Origin: Acidobacteriaceae bacterium
GTDB lineage: Bacteria; Acidobacteriota; Terriglobia; Terriglobales; Acidobacteriaceae
NCBI GenBank assembly: GCA_003134435.1
Contig: PLBE01000181.1
Coordinates: 1 to 54,337 of the forward strand
Direction of reading: 5' to 3'
Length of the DNA: 54,337 nucleotides
The position numbers and the translations under genes were made by a program. The notes under the pieces are model-generated. The model saw only the letters and a program-made list of their open reading frames with translations. It was not told where the DNA came from and did no database searches. Of the stretch, positions 43,164 through 53,047 are shown piece by piece (the first letter of the stretch is position 1; the number at the start of each line of letters is the position of its first letter).

Positions 43164-45714
43164 TTACTCCACTCTGGCTTGCTTCAGAATAGGGATCTCG
43201 GAATCGGCGTCTTTCCAGAGGGTAAGGAAATCTTTGTAAGCGGCGAGCGCCCGAGTGCGCGCGGCATCAGCCTCCGCTCCTTGCAATTTTCTCGATTCCA
43301 AGGCATTAGCCCGAGCCACTCCCAGATGCGCCAACGCTCCCGTCCAGCAATTCCACACCATGCCGCTATGATCGAGAATTTTTTGAAACTCTGCAGCGGC
43401 CGCGCTGCCTTGTCCGTCTGCCAGATACGCTTCTCCGCGTACATACGCCGGATAGAGGCAGGAGACATTGAGAACGAACATAATTTGCCCGAATTCTATG
43501 GGTGGAAGACTTTGGAGCGATTGAATTGCGGCGCTCGGATTCTTTCTGTCGATTGCCAGCTGCGCCCGCACCGCAGGGAGCCAGATCGATTGCATCTGTG
43601 TATCCAGCGGGAAGGCCTTGCCCAGGTCATCTGCCAAGGACTCGGCTCGCGCCGTATCGCCCGCCAAGGCAAATCCAAGCGCCGCTTCGCTCTCGACCGC
43701 CTGACTCGTGGGGGCTAGTTTCAGAGCCGCTGCCGCCAACTGTCGAGCCTCTGGAGCATAGCCATAAGCGGCCTCCCGCTGCGCCGCAATGGCCTGCCAC
43801 ACTGCCCCGTTTTCCTTCGCGTCGCCCCGTATGGCCGAGTCCACGGCTTGCCTGGTCAGTTCCCGCGCTTTGCCTAGATGACCGCTATAGGCCTCCGTGT
43901 CGGATGCAAATTCCAGCCCAAAGTTCTCCGTGTCGGCCCGCTTCGCGAACCTCTGTTGCTCTGCCGCCATCCCCGTCGTGTCTCCCGCGAAGAACGCCAG
44001 AGCATAAAGAGATTGGTGGAGGAGAACTGGATCGATATTTCTCGCCTGCGCCTCATGGATGACCTGCCGCGCCTCATCAAAGCGCTGCAATGCGAGGGAG
44101 AAATTCGCGAGATTGACATAGCAATTGGCGCGATAGATATCCTTATCGGAAGCGAGCGGCAGGTATTGCCTTGTCGTCTCCACCGCTTTGCCATACTGTC
44201 CCAGCTCGGCATAAACATTGCCCAAATTGAGATAAGCAGGCACCGCCGGATAGTCTTCCACTTCCTGCTCAAGGACTTTCGCTGCTTTATCCAGTTCCCC
44301 AGTTACACTCTGATAGTAATTGGACGCGATATCCAGTCTCTCGGGTTCGCTGGCATGCTCCCGCAACTGGAAAGCTTTGGTAAAGTAATCGCGCGCGCAC
44401 AAACTCGCCGAGATTGTGATAGTGCATGCCCTCGCTAAGGTAAGCTGTGGCAAAATTCGGATCCAGCTCGATGGCGCGTTGAACATAAGGAAGCTCCTGG
44501 CGGAAAGGAAGACTATTGTCGTTGGCCTTGCTGTAGGCTTTCAAAGCTTCGAGCGAAGAGGTCGTAGCTTGCGCAAGCGGGACGTCATACTTCTGCACCG
44601 TGGCTAGTGATTCGCCTAACTCGCCGCGCAGTTTAGAGGCCGCTTCGCCGAGCGCGTCCAGGACCTTCTCCTTGGATGCCGCCGTCACTTGTTCCTCGGC
44701 GAGCGGGTCTCCGCTCACGCAGTTGACCGCCTTCAGGCCCAACACATACTGACTTCCCAGACTGGCAATGGATCCCGCCACATAAGCCTTGCTGCCGACC
44801 CGCTGGCAGAGCTCGCGGGTTTGCTCGGGCGTGAGCTTAGCGTCCGCCGGAAGCGCCATCAGTTTCAGTGTCTGAGTGAACTGGCGTCCCGGAAGCACGT
44901 TCAGAAAGGGCGATTGCCGCAGCGAAACATTGAGAGCCGTCTTAAGGGTGTCGTCGAAAACTGGATCGCCCGTGCTGTTGGCGAAATCGGCAAGGACAAT
45001 GGTGTCCTTGTCGGTTAGTGGCTTGCTTCGATGCGTGCGATAGTAAAGACCGCCCGCGGCCAGCAAAGCCACCAGCAGGACGGGAACCGCAATTTTCCAG
45101 AGCTTCAGTCCCTGCGCCGCAGTCACTTCGGCCTCGGTTGTGCCCGAGGCGGCAGCGGAACGATCTACTTGAAATCGATCTCCTGGAAAATGATCTCCCG
45201 AAAGATCTGCTCGATCTGGCGTTAAGCTCGCTCGCATCGTTCCATTGGTGGGAGAATCCGTCGCGGTTATCACCGCCGTTTCTTCGGCGATCTCTTCCCC
45301 AGCCTCGTCGCCGGAACCAGCTGCCACAGATTCCTGGTGATTTCCGTTGGATGGAGTGAATGTGCCGACCTGCGCCTCGACCGCGGAATCTTCTGGATCG
45401 CACACGTCAACCTCAGCCACGAATCGATAGCCCATCCCCTTTACCGTCTCGATGTACTTGGGATCAGCCAGGTCGTCGCGCAGGGCGCTGCGCAGTTTTC
45501 TGATGGCGGTGTTTACACTATTCTGGGCATCGACAAACACATCCTTTCCCCAAAGATGTTCGGCGATGGCTTCCCGGCTGACCAGCGCTCCTTTGCTCTC
45601 CGCTAAAAAGAACAGGAGTTTCAGAGGGATGCGTTCCAGTTTCACCACACGACCCTCGCGGGTCAACTGGAAGCGTCGCGAGTCCAGCTCGAAGTTCCCG
45701 AATCGGGTGACCAT
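43164..45714 (-). pseudogene. CadC-like winged-helix regulator with TPR domain, one frameshift
   Basis: From ATG 45714 the frame encodes an OmpR/CadC winged helix (FGNFELDSRRFQLTREGRVV, AIRKLRSALRDDLADPKYIE, GMGYRFVAEV), a linker, one membrane helix (WKIAVPVLLVALLAAGGLYY) and a periplasmic sensor region (VLADFANSTGDPVFDDTLKT). It breaks after HNLGEFVRAR, at a GCGCGCGC run (44389-44399). The next frame continues DYFTKAFQLREHASEPERLD, the expected TPR, to the stop at 43164. One indel restores a ~850-residue protein, typical of Acidobacteria. This may be real inactivation or a sequence error. Confidence 0.85.
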
Positions 45715-46072
45715 AGGCGCGTCTTCTCGGGGGGCTAGATCACGAAGTCTTAAATAAAGGAGGGCGACAAAATCAGGCCCGGAATCCCCACTCGGCTTAC
45801 CCAATCTCCACGGGACATTGCCGAACCGAACCTACAGAATGTTCCCCCCCACGATCTTGGGAAAGAATTGTAGCCGATTTCAGGGAACTTTTTCTACCAA
45901 TAAGAATTGCTTGTCTTCCCCATCCCCTTTCGTCTCAATCAATTGCGGCTTCAGAAATCCGACAGATTAAAACAACAGAAGTTTCATTTTGCCTCCATTG
46001 ACCGAGCCGCAGGAGAGTGCGAAGTTTCCTCGCGCAGGGGGCTTGTGGTCCTGCTGCCGAGCACTTTTGAAA

Positions 46073-46315
46073 ATGAGCGAAACCGGGCCCACGTACGCCG
46101 TCGCCGACCACGTCAAGGTGGAAATCGGAGACGAGCGGCTATGGCTCCGGGTCAATCGATGCGACGACGACCGGCGGCTGGTGTTCGGCACGCTCGAAAG
46201 CGAGCCCAGCGGCGACTACGGCGGCAAGGTCGTCCGGGGATCGGAACTGGTGGTTAGTTTCTCGCAGATTCGAGAGTACGCAAAGCATGGCTTGGCCCCG
46301 TTTCAGCCTTTTTGA
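46073..46315 (+). CDS. Small DUF2314-like protein
   Basis: 80 residues from ATG 46073 (MSETGPTYAVADHVKVEIGD); the frame upstream has no matching sequence. ERLWLRVNRCDDDRRLVFGT followed by LESEPSGDYGG and GSELVVSFSQIREY resembles DUF2314/YegJ-like small beta domains, in which VxG.L.NEP is typical. No signal peptide. It ends 31 bp before the giant secreted gene. Confidence 0.65.
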   Translation: MSETGPTYAVADHVKVEIGDERLWLRVNRCDDDRRLVFGTLESEPSGDYGGKVVRGSELVVSFSQIREYAKHGLAPFQPF

Positions 46316-46346
46316 GGACATTTCGAGGAGAAACCCAGGAGATACT

Positions 46347-49300
46347 ATGACCACTTCGACGCCGCGCACAACCACCTTTTCGACTTCCCACAGACTGACT
46401 GTATCTCCTTCCGGCTTGCGCTGCTGCGGCCGGTTCGGCTCGAAGCTTGCCGGGCGCGGGCTGGCCGCGTCCCTGCCCGTCTTTGTATTTGTCTTTATCT
46501 TTTTCGTCTTCGGCGCGGCCTTGCCTGGCTTGGCCCAGACGACCTGGACGGTGTCCGATACGTCCGATAATGCATCGGACCCGGGATCGCTGCGCTACGC
46601 GGTTAACAGTGCCCAAAATGGCGATACGATCGTCTTCAACCTGCCCAACCCCAGCACCATTACGCTGGTCAACGGCGGCCTCTACATCAACACAAGTGTC
46701 ACCATTAACGGGCCGGGCCCCTCCGCGCTCTTTATCAGCGGAGTCGGGATGAACGGACCGCCGCAGAGCCAGGACAACGTCCTCTACTTAAACAACGCTA
46801 ACGTAACGGTGAGTATCTCCGGCGTGACCATCGAGAATGGGTTTGAATTCGCCGGGGGCATCGTGAATGTTGGCACGCTGACGCTGACCAACAGTGCCGT
46901 GTCGGGCAACTCGGGCATCAACCAGAGCGGCGGCATATTGAATTTCGGCACTCTGGTGGTGGACAACAGCACTGTGTCGGGCAACACGGTCTACTCGCTC
47001 GGCGCATTCGAAACTTTCAGCGGCGGCATAAGTAACAGTGGCACGGCGATCGTGATCAACAGCAACGTGTCAGGAAACACGATTAACACGGATAATGTTA
47101 AAGAAGAACCCCAAGGGGGCGGTATCTTTAACAGTGGCACGATGACCGTGATCAATAGTACTGTGTCGGCCAACAGCGGCCTTATCGGCGGGGTTGTTCA
47201 GGGGTGTGGCGCGATCTACAACGCTGCCACGATGACGATTATCGGCAGTACCGTGTCGAACAATAACACAGGCGGGGCCATATGCAACGCGCAGTACTAC
47301 GGGAACTCCCCTGTACTCACGGTGATCAACACCACGATGTTCGGAAATGCCTATGGCGCCATTTTCCCGCTCGCCGGCAAAGTAACTGTGAGTAACAGTA
47401 CGATATTCGGCAACCAAGGACCCGGCATCTTCTTCCCCAACGGGACCCCTTTAACGCTGCGAGGCACGCTTTTGGCGGATAACCACGGCGAGGGGTTAGG
47501 CGACTGCGCCTCCCCGGTTGTATCCGAAGGCTACAACCTCGACGACGACGGCACTTGCGGCTTCAATCAGACCGGCGACCAGAGCGGCGTAACCAACGCT
47601 GCCAGCTTCCTGGGGACGTTGCAGAATAACGGCGGCCTCACCCAGACCATCGCGCTGCTCCCCGGCAGCACCGCCATTGATGCCATCCCGGCGAATGCGT
47701 GCACCGATGCGTCTGGCAATCCGGTCACCACCGACCAGCGCGGCATCGCCCGCCCGCAAGGCGCGGGTTGCGACATTGGCGCGTTTGAAGTGGCTACCGC
47801 CAACGTCTGCTCCGCCGGCCAGACCACGCCCGCGCCGTGTAGCTATGTTCAGACGCTGAACTTCTACCTCCCGCCCGGTGCCACGCTCGGCTCCAGTCCG
47901 GTGCAGATCGTCGCCCAGGGCTCAACCAGCGCCGATTTCACTTTGGTGAAGTCTGGCACCACCTGTACCAGCGGCCTGGCCGGTCCAGCCAGTTGTAACG
48001 TCAACCTCAAGTTCGCACCGGTCGCGCCTGGGTTGCGCGTGGGCGCAGTCAACCTGATCGGCTCTTCGGGCAGCCCCGTGGCGACCCAGTTGATCTCCGG
48101 CGTCGGCCAGGGGCCGGCGATCGCCTTCGGGCCGGGAACCCAGACGACAATAGGCAGCGGATGGAGTAACCCGTACGGCCTCGCGGTGGATGAAGCGGGC
48201 GACGTTTTCGTCGCGGACATAGGGAATAAACGCGTGGTCGAGATTCCGGCAGGAGGCGGCGCCCCAATCACGATCGGCAGCGGATTCAATCTCCCGGACG
48301 GGGTGGCGGTCGATGGAGCGGGCGACGTTTTCGTCGCAGATAACGGCAACGACCAAGTGGTCGAGGTTCCGGCCGGCTGCACCAGCAGCGGTTGCCAGAC
48401 CACGGTGGGCAGCGGTCTGAATTCGCCGTTCACAGCGGCGGTAGACGGAGCGGGCGACGTTTTCATCTCGGATAACGGTAACGGCGACAACCGCGTGGTG
48501 GAGGTTCCGGCGGGTTGCGCCGACGCCAGCTGCCAGAGCACGGTGGCCAGCGCGCCTGGGCCAACTGCAGTGACGGTGGACGCAGCGGGCGATGTCTTCA
48601 TCATAGGGAACGGTACGGTGTTGGAGGTGAACCGCTCGCAGCCGCCCGCGCTGAGTTTCGCCAACACGGTTGTGGGCCAGACCAGCAGCGACAGCCCGCA
48701 AGCGCTCACCATCCAGAACGTCGGCAACCAGCCGCTGAACGCAGTGGCTCCGGGCCTGGTCGTCACCGGACCGAACTTCTTGCAAGTCGCGGGTTCGGGC
48801 ACGCCCGCCGACTGCAGCGCCGGTTTTGCGCTGACGCCGGGAGCCAGTTGCAACCTGAGCATCAGTTTCGAGCCCCAAAACCCCGGCCCGCTCACCAGCA
48901 CCGCTCTCTTCACCGACAACGCGCTCAACTTTAGCCCGTCGGCGAGCCAGAGCATCGCGCTGCGAGGTGCAGGCACCGGGGGCAGTCAGGTCATCACCTT
49001 CACGGTACCGGCCCCCGCCACCGCGAAAACCGGAGATATGTTCACGGTCGTGGCCACCGGCGGAGGCAGCGGCAACCCCGTGACCTTCTCAGTTGGCGCC
49101 GGATCAGTGTGCACCCTTTCGGGCGCCGCCACCTACACTATGACCAGCGACAACGGATCCTGCTATGTGGTCGCCAACCAGGCGGGCAACACCTACTACA
49201 CGGCGGCCCCGCAGGTGACCGAGACCGTGATCGCGGTTAAGAAAGTTACCAAGGTTGCTCCCACCGTGACCTTCACCGGCGCACCTGCGAGCGCCGCATA

Positions 49301-49781
49301 CCTGTCCACGTTCACCGTGACAACTACGCAGAACTCCGGCCTCACCCCGGTCATCCGGTCGTTGACCGCCAACGTATGTTCGGTGAGCGGCGGCGTGGTT
49401 ACGATGAAGAAGGGTACGGGAACCTGTACCGTGAAAGCCTCGTGGCCGTCGGACGACTACTACTTCGCCGCGAGTCTCGAACAATCCACCACTGCCACTC
49501 TACTAGGCACGACCACAACGGTCACCAACGCCGTCGCTGAGACGGCGCACCCGCTGAAGGTGGAAGTGTACTTCACGGTAAGCAATGGGATGGCCCCAGT
49601 GACGGGCAATGTGACGGTGACGGCAGCGCCCGGCGGAGAGACCTGCACGGGATCAGTGACTATCGGCAGGTGCTTGCTGACGTTCACGGCCGCGGGGCCC
49701 GAGACGCTGACCGCGGTTTATGCGGGCAACGACGACGACAGCACCAGCGCGTCGAACTCGTACCCGCTGACGGTGCAATAG
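46347..49781 (+). CDS. Giant secreted protein: beta-helix (choice-of-anchor Q), NHL and Ig-like regions
   Basis: 1144 residues from ATG 46347, behind AGGAGA. A long signal region ends near GLAQTTWTV. Residues ~45-480 form a polymorphic outer-membrane-type beta helix (GSLRYAVNSAQNGDTIVFNL, repeated VINSTVSGNT motifs), ending in the choice-of-anchor Q pattern TDQRGIARPQGAGCDIGAFE. Then come ~5 NHL-like repeats (GLAVDEAGDVFVADIGNKRV), an ASPM-SPD-2-Hydin-like segment (LTIQNVGNQPLNA) and Ig-like repeats. All parts are extracellular types. An adhesin or surface-display role is inferred. Confidence 0.85.
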   Translation: MTTSTPRTTTFSTSHRLTVSPSGLRCCGRFGSKLAGRGLAASLPVFVFVFIFFVFGAALPGLAQTTWTVSDTSDNASDPGSLRYAVNSAQNGDTIVFNLPNPSTITLVNGGLYINTSVTINGPGPSALFISGVGMNGPPQSQDNVLYLNNANVTVSISGVTIENGFEFAGGIVNVGTLTLTNSAVSGNSGINQSGGILNFGTLVVDNSTVSGNTVYSLGAFETFSGGISNSGTAIVINSNVSGNTINTDNVKEEPQGGGIFNSGTMTVINSTVSANSGLIGGVVQGCGAIYNAATMTIIGSTVSNNNTGGAICNAQYYGNSPVLTVINTTMFGNAYGAIFPLAGKVTVSNSTIFGNQGPGIFFPNGTPLTLRGTLLADNHGEGLGDCASPVVSEGYNLDDDGTCGFNQTGDQSGVTNAASFLGTLQNNGGLTQTIALLPGSTAIDAIPANACTDASGNPVTTDQRGIARPQGAGCDIGAFEVATANVCSAGQTTPAPCSYVQTLNFYLPPGATLGSSPVQIVAQGSTSADFTLVKSGTTCTSGLAGPASCNVNLKFAPVAPGLRVGAVNLIGSSGSPVATQLISGVGQGPAIAFGPGTQTTIGSGWSNPYGLAVDEAGDVFVADIGNKRVVEIPAGGGAPITIGSGFNLPDGVAVDGAGDVFVADNGNDQVVEVPAGCTSSGCQTTVGSGLNSPFTAAVDGAGDVFISDNGNGDNRVVEVPAGCADASCQSTVASAPGPTAVTVDAAGDVFIIGNGTVLEVNRSQPPALSFANTVVGQTSSDSPQALTIQNVGNQPLNAVAPGLVVTGPNFLQVAGSGTPADCSAGFALTPGASCNLSISFEPQNPGPLTSTALFTDNALNFSPSASQSIALRGAGTGGSQVITFTVPAPATAKTGDMFTVVATGGGSGNPVTFSVGAGSVCTLSGAATYTMTSDNGSCYVVANQAGNTYYTAAPQVTETVIAVKKVTKVAPTVTFTGAPASAAYLSTFTVTTTQNSGLTPVIRSLTANVCSVSGGVVTMKKGTGTCTVKASWPSDDYYFAASLEQSTTATLLGTTTTVTNAVAETAHPLKVEVYFTVSNGMAPVTGNVTVTAAPGGETCTGSVTIGRCLLTFTAAGPETLTAVYAGNDDDSTSASNSYPLTVQ

Positions 49782-49841
49782 GAATCTGGCGCGGCTGGAG
49801 TTCTCCAGTTCACCATGGGTTCGCATAGATAGTGCAGAAGC

Positions 49842-49866
49842 GGCGAGTTAAAGAGTATAACTCGCC
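49842..49866. terminator. Hairpin after the giant secreted gene
   Basis: GGCGAGTTA (49842-49850) and TAACTCGCC (49858-49866) form a perfect 9-bp stem with a 7-nt loop, 60 bp after the stop and upstream of the convergent kinase gene. No T-run. Confidence 0.55.
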
Positions 49867-49949
49867 ACTCTGCACGCACCGACGGCACCGACCCGCCGAT
49901 CGTGTGTTGTTCAGACGCTTACTTTTGAACCACCTTGGCGGATCCTTGG

Positions 49950-51836
49950 CTAGCGGTGCGATCCAGAAGTAGGCCAAGCTTCGTCTTCGAAAAACGGCAT
50001 GGCCGAAGATTCGGGGTGCTCAAGCTCTGCAACCAGGACGGCCAAACCTACCTCACCCTTATATAAGCTATAAGGGATTCTTGGTCCGGCAGTCTTCGCC
50101 ATCATCTCTGTCTGTCTCACTGCGAGCCTGGCCATGGAGATTGCGTTGTCCAGCCAACCTGGATTGCCGGTCTGTTTGTAGAGAGTGAGCTGACTGTAGG
50201 CCTTCCCGGTGAGGCCGCAGCAGAGGGAAGGCCCCTCTTCCCGTGCGTGACGGACATCCTCGCCCGCGCCCTCGGCCAACAAAAGCCACTCAGGCTCTAG
50301 CAACAGGCGGTGTGCAAGGCTCCACAGGTGCACGAAGCCTGCGCTGCCGTTACACCAACCACCGAGTCTTGGGCTGTTGGGCCTCGTCTCGCATGGCCAA
50401 AAGACCCGTGATCCGCGCCTTTGAGCTTGGTCCGCCAGTTCTCTCAGTCTAGTTCGGACATTGTTCGGTGCCGGTACTTGCGCGGATCGCATCCAGCGAA
50501 GAGTGGCATAGAGATACCCTGCCCAGCCGTGAGCCATACCTAAATAGGTAGGGAAAGTTGGGTCTCCAATCGGACGCATTTTGTCGAACTGTTCCCACAA
50601 ACCCGTCAGCAAGCTGTTACCTGCCTCGATGAGGCTCTTAGTGTTCACCGTTGTGTCCCAGCGAAACGCGTCCACCAATAAAGAGAGCGCCAGCAAGGTA
50701 CTCGACCTGCCTAGAGTAATATCCGGATTCTCACACGCTTGACTTGAAAGCTTTAGAAAGCGCTCCGCAGCCGCAGATCGAGTCTGTACATCGCCAAAGC
50801 TGTGCGCGAGCAATGCCTGGACGCAGGCTATACCGCAAGGCGAGTGGTAAGGAGAGATACGGCCCACTGTTTCGGGAGTGATCTGGACATCCTGATGGTA
50901 GAAACCGGTGTCTTGTCCGATCTCACGTAATGCGCGATCAATCCAGCGTTCCGCCAAAGCGAACAACTGGGCGTCTTCGCGAGTGCACGCGATGCGAAAC
51001 AACCCATATGCGATGCCTGCGGACCCAAACGTAAGCGAGGCGGTTGGGAACCTCAGTCCGCAGATCGGCAAGTCAATCGTGGGATCCGATAAGGAGTTGA
51101 GCGTCGAGTCCAGCCAGTCTGTGCGGCACCGATCCTGCGCACCTCGAACTGGGTCCCTAGCAAGTGCTCGCGAGTGTTCCGGCCCTTTCGACAGAAGGGC
51201 CAAGCGACTTGAAGCAGATCGAAACTCTGCCGCCATAGCAGCCATATCCGGAAATCTTGCAGAGGGTTCTTTGCGAAGAGCACGAAACAGAACTTCATTC
51301 AATGCATCAGCGCCACGAATGCCCCGTGACGACAGAGGAAGTGGAAGATGCTCCGCAATCTGGTGGAGCATCTCTTCCTTGCCATAGGTAAAATGCAAAT
51401 AGTATTGGCCAGTCAACAAGAAGTAGATGAGTGCTGCTACAGAGTATTGCTCTCCGGCGCAACTCGACAACGGCAGCATCGAACCGGAGAGAACTGCTTG
51501 CGCGTATTCCGGTTCAAAGAAGAAACCCACGCCAGCGCGCGGCACCAACGCGAGTTCGAAATCATCGCCCTGGGAACGCGCCAGACCGTGATCAATAATT
51601 CGGACCTCTCCGTTTTCCATCACCAACAAGTTGTTGGCATGCACATCAGAATGGATCACGCCAAGGGTATGTAGCTTGGCATAGGCATCCGGGATCTCCG
51701 AACACAACGAGACAAGCTCCGGCGGAAGACGTTCCGAGTTCCTAAGATACGAATCAAAGAAGTGAAGCAGAAACGGGGTCTGGCTGCCTATGGCCGAAAG
51801 CAACAAGACCAGAATGTCAGGCTTGATCCGCTTCAT
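49950..51836 (-). CDS. Protein kinase-LanC-like protein with truncated kinase N-lobe
   Basis: Kinase and cyclase of a LanKC-like protein on one frame (open back to 52028; an ATG at 51836 is used here). Residue numbers count from 52028. Catalytic loop HSDVHANN (126-133) and IDHGLA (DFG-like) mark a kinase C-lobe; the N-lobe is absent. In its place is MKRIKPDILVLLLSAIG, like a response-regulator receiver end. The C-terminal LanC-like domain has GMAHGWAG, GGWCNGSAG and LCCGLTG, so zinc ligands C559, C603 and C604 (three Cys). LanC enzymes add cysteine to dehydroamino acids to form lanthionine. No precursor-peptide gene was found nearby. Confidence 0.78.
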   Translation of the reverse strand: MKRIKPDILVLLLSAIGSQTPFLLHFFDSYLRNSERLPPELVSLCSEIPDAYAKLHTLGVIHSDVHANNLLVMENGEVRIIDHGLARSQGDDFELALVPRAGVGFFFEPEYAQAVLSGSMLPLSSCAGEQYSVAALIYFLLTGQYYLHFTYGKEEMLHQIAEHLPLPLSSRGIRGADALNEVLFRALRKEPSARFPDMAAMAAEFRSASSRLALLSKGPEHSRALARDPVRGAQDRCRTDWLDSTLNSLSDPTIDLPICGLRFPTASLTFGSAGIAYGLFRIACTREDAQLFALAERWIDRALREIGQDTGFYHQDVQITPETVGRISPYHSPCGIACVQALLAHSFGDVQTRSAAAERFLKLSSQACENPDITLGRSSTLLALSLLVDAFRWDTTVNTKSLIEAGNSLLTGLWEQFDKMRPIGDPTFPTYLGMAHGWAGYLYATLRWMRSAQVPAPNNVRTRLRELADQAQRRGSRVFWPCETRPNSPRLGGWCNGSAGFVHLWSLAHRLLLEPEWLLLAEGAGEDVRHAREEGPSLCCGLTGKAYSQLTLYKQTGNPGWLDNAISMARLAVRQTEMMAKTAGPRIPYSLYKGEVGLAVLVAELEHPESSAMPFFEDEAWPTSGSHR

Positions 51837-51892
51837 CTCCGCACGCACGGCGATGCCAGTAGCATCAGGAGTGGCACAAGAAGGAAATCCAA

Positions 51893-52288
51893 CTATTCCG
51901 AAACCTTCGTGGCCAATGTTTCGACTACCGCGATATTTTGCAGCAGGTCCGATGGCAAGCCGTGCCTCTCTTGCAAGTAGACCGGGCTGTTGTAGGTGAC
52001 CCAGACCTTGCCGTGAGCATCTTCCCAAATCAAAATCTTTAGAGGAAGGTCGAGGGCGATACTGGGCGCCGCCAGCATCAGTGGCGTGCCCGCCTTGGGG
52101 CTTCCAAAGATCAACAGCTTGGTGGGAGGCATTTTCATTCCCACCTTCTCCGCCTCTCCGCTATGGTCAACCAGAGCGAACAGGGTAACTCCTTTCGCTT
52201 GCAGAATTCCCTTGAGCTTTTCCACCGTCTGGTCGACCGAGTGTTTGCTGGGAGTGTCGATGATCCCCTTGCCTCCGCTGGCCGTCAT
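51893..52288 (-). CDS. DUF302 family protein
   Basis: 131 residues (MTASGGKGIIDTPSKHSVDQ, TVEKLKGILQAKGVTLFALV, DHSGEAEKVGMKMPPTKLLI, FGSPKAGTPLMLAAPSIALD). GNPKAGT, followed by LPLKILIWED, is the DUF302 core; function unknown. The stop TAG lies at 51893-51895, right where the kinase frame begins to look like protein, so a deletion may have brought them together. Confidence 0.9.
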   Translation of the reverse strand: MTASGGKGIIDTPSKHSVDQTVEKLKGILQAKGVTLFALVDHSGEAEKVGMKMPPTKLLIFGSPKAGTPLMLAAPSIALDLPLKILIWEDAHGKVWVTYNSPVYLQERHGLPSDLLQNIAVVETLATKVSE

Positions 52289-52529
52289 GAATGCCTCCTC
52301 ATTTGCAGACTAAAGGTAGTATCGCCGCGTCGCCGATCAAGGGGATCGGATCGATACCATTGCTTCTGTAACATTGCTTTCAGGTGGGTGGTCTGTATAA
52401 TTTTACTACTGAGGTCGTCGTGCGGAACCGGAATGCCTGGGGTATTCTTCCCGCTCACCGCAAGGCCATTTTTGGCTACATTATTTACAGGGCTCTTGAT
52501 TGACAGGGCTCTTGGAAAGGAGGGGACCG

Positions 52530-52904
52530 ATGTTAAAGCGGCCTCAAATTGCGTCGACATACGCATTCAAGTGCGCTCTCCTCTTTTTGGCGTGTGCCGT
52601 ATTCACTTGGGGACTGCAGGCAAAACTCTCTCTTTACAAGTCCCGGCAATCTCCATCCACCGTCACTGTTGCCAAACTCTTGACGGAGAGGCGTTCCGCC
52701 CAGACGGTGGCTTTGCTTGAAAAGGCCCTCAAATTAGGTACGGCTCCGGAGACGTTGAAACTGATTCCGCTATTGGTTTTGGCCCAGGCGATTTTGTTTC
52801 TTACGTTCAGGTTTTACCAAGTTGAAATGAACTTCTGCAGATCTCACAGATGGAACTTCCACGATCCGCACCTCACGCAGCGTCCTCCTCCAGCCTTCTG
52901 TTAA
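52530..52904 (+). CDS. Small two-helix membrane protein
   Basis: 124 residues from ATG 52530, with AGGAGGGG 5 bp upstream. Helices: FKCALLFLACAVFTWGLQA and LIPLLVLAQAILFLTFRFY, with a helical loop (VTVAKLLTERRSAQTVALLE) between. The last ~25 residues (HRWNFHDPHLTQRPPPAFC) are low-confidence. No family recognised. The 5' leader has a short direct repeat ACAGGGCTCTTG. Confidence 0.55.
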   Translation: MLKRPQIASTYAFKCALLFLACAVFTWGLQAKLSLYKSRQSPSTVTVAKLLTERRSAQTVALLEKALKLGTAPETLKLIPLLVLAQAILFLTFRFYQVEMNFCRSHRWNFHDPHLTQRPPPAFC

Positions 52905-53047
52905 TCCCTCCACGGCGATATATTTACCGCAAACCCGGCCTATTCTCAAACATCGAACAGGATGTTGGTGATCGCCAGTCCATTTAAGCAATTGTGCGGT
53001 CGTCGATTCCAATCCCGAACTTGCGGGATTGAAAGTAAGGTGGCTCC

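Noticed and set aside
49950-52028. Full 692-codon frame as the native kinase
   Set aside because: The first 44 codons overlap the DUF302 gene in another frame and show no domain, so the frame is open by chance there.
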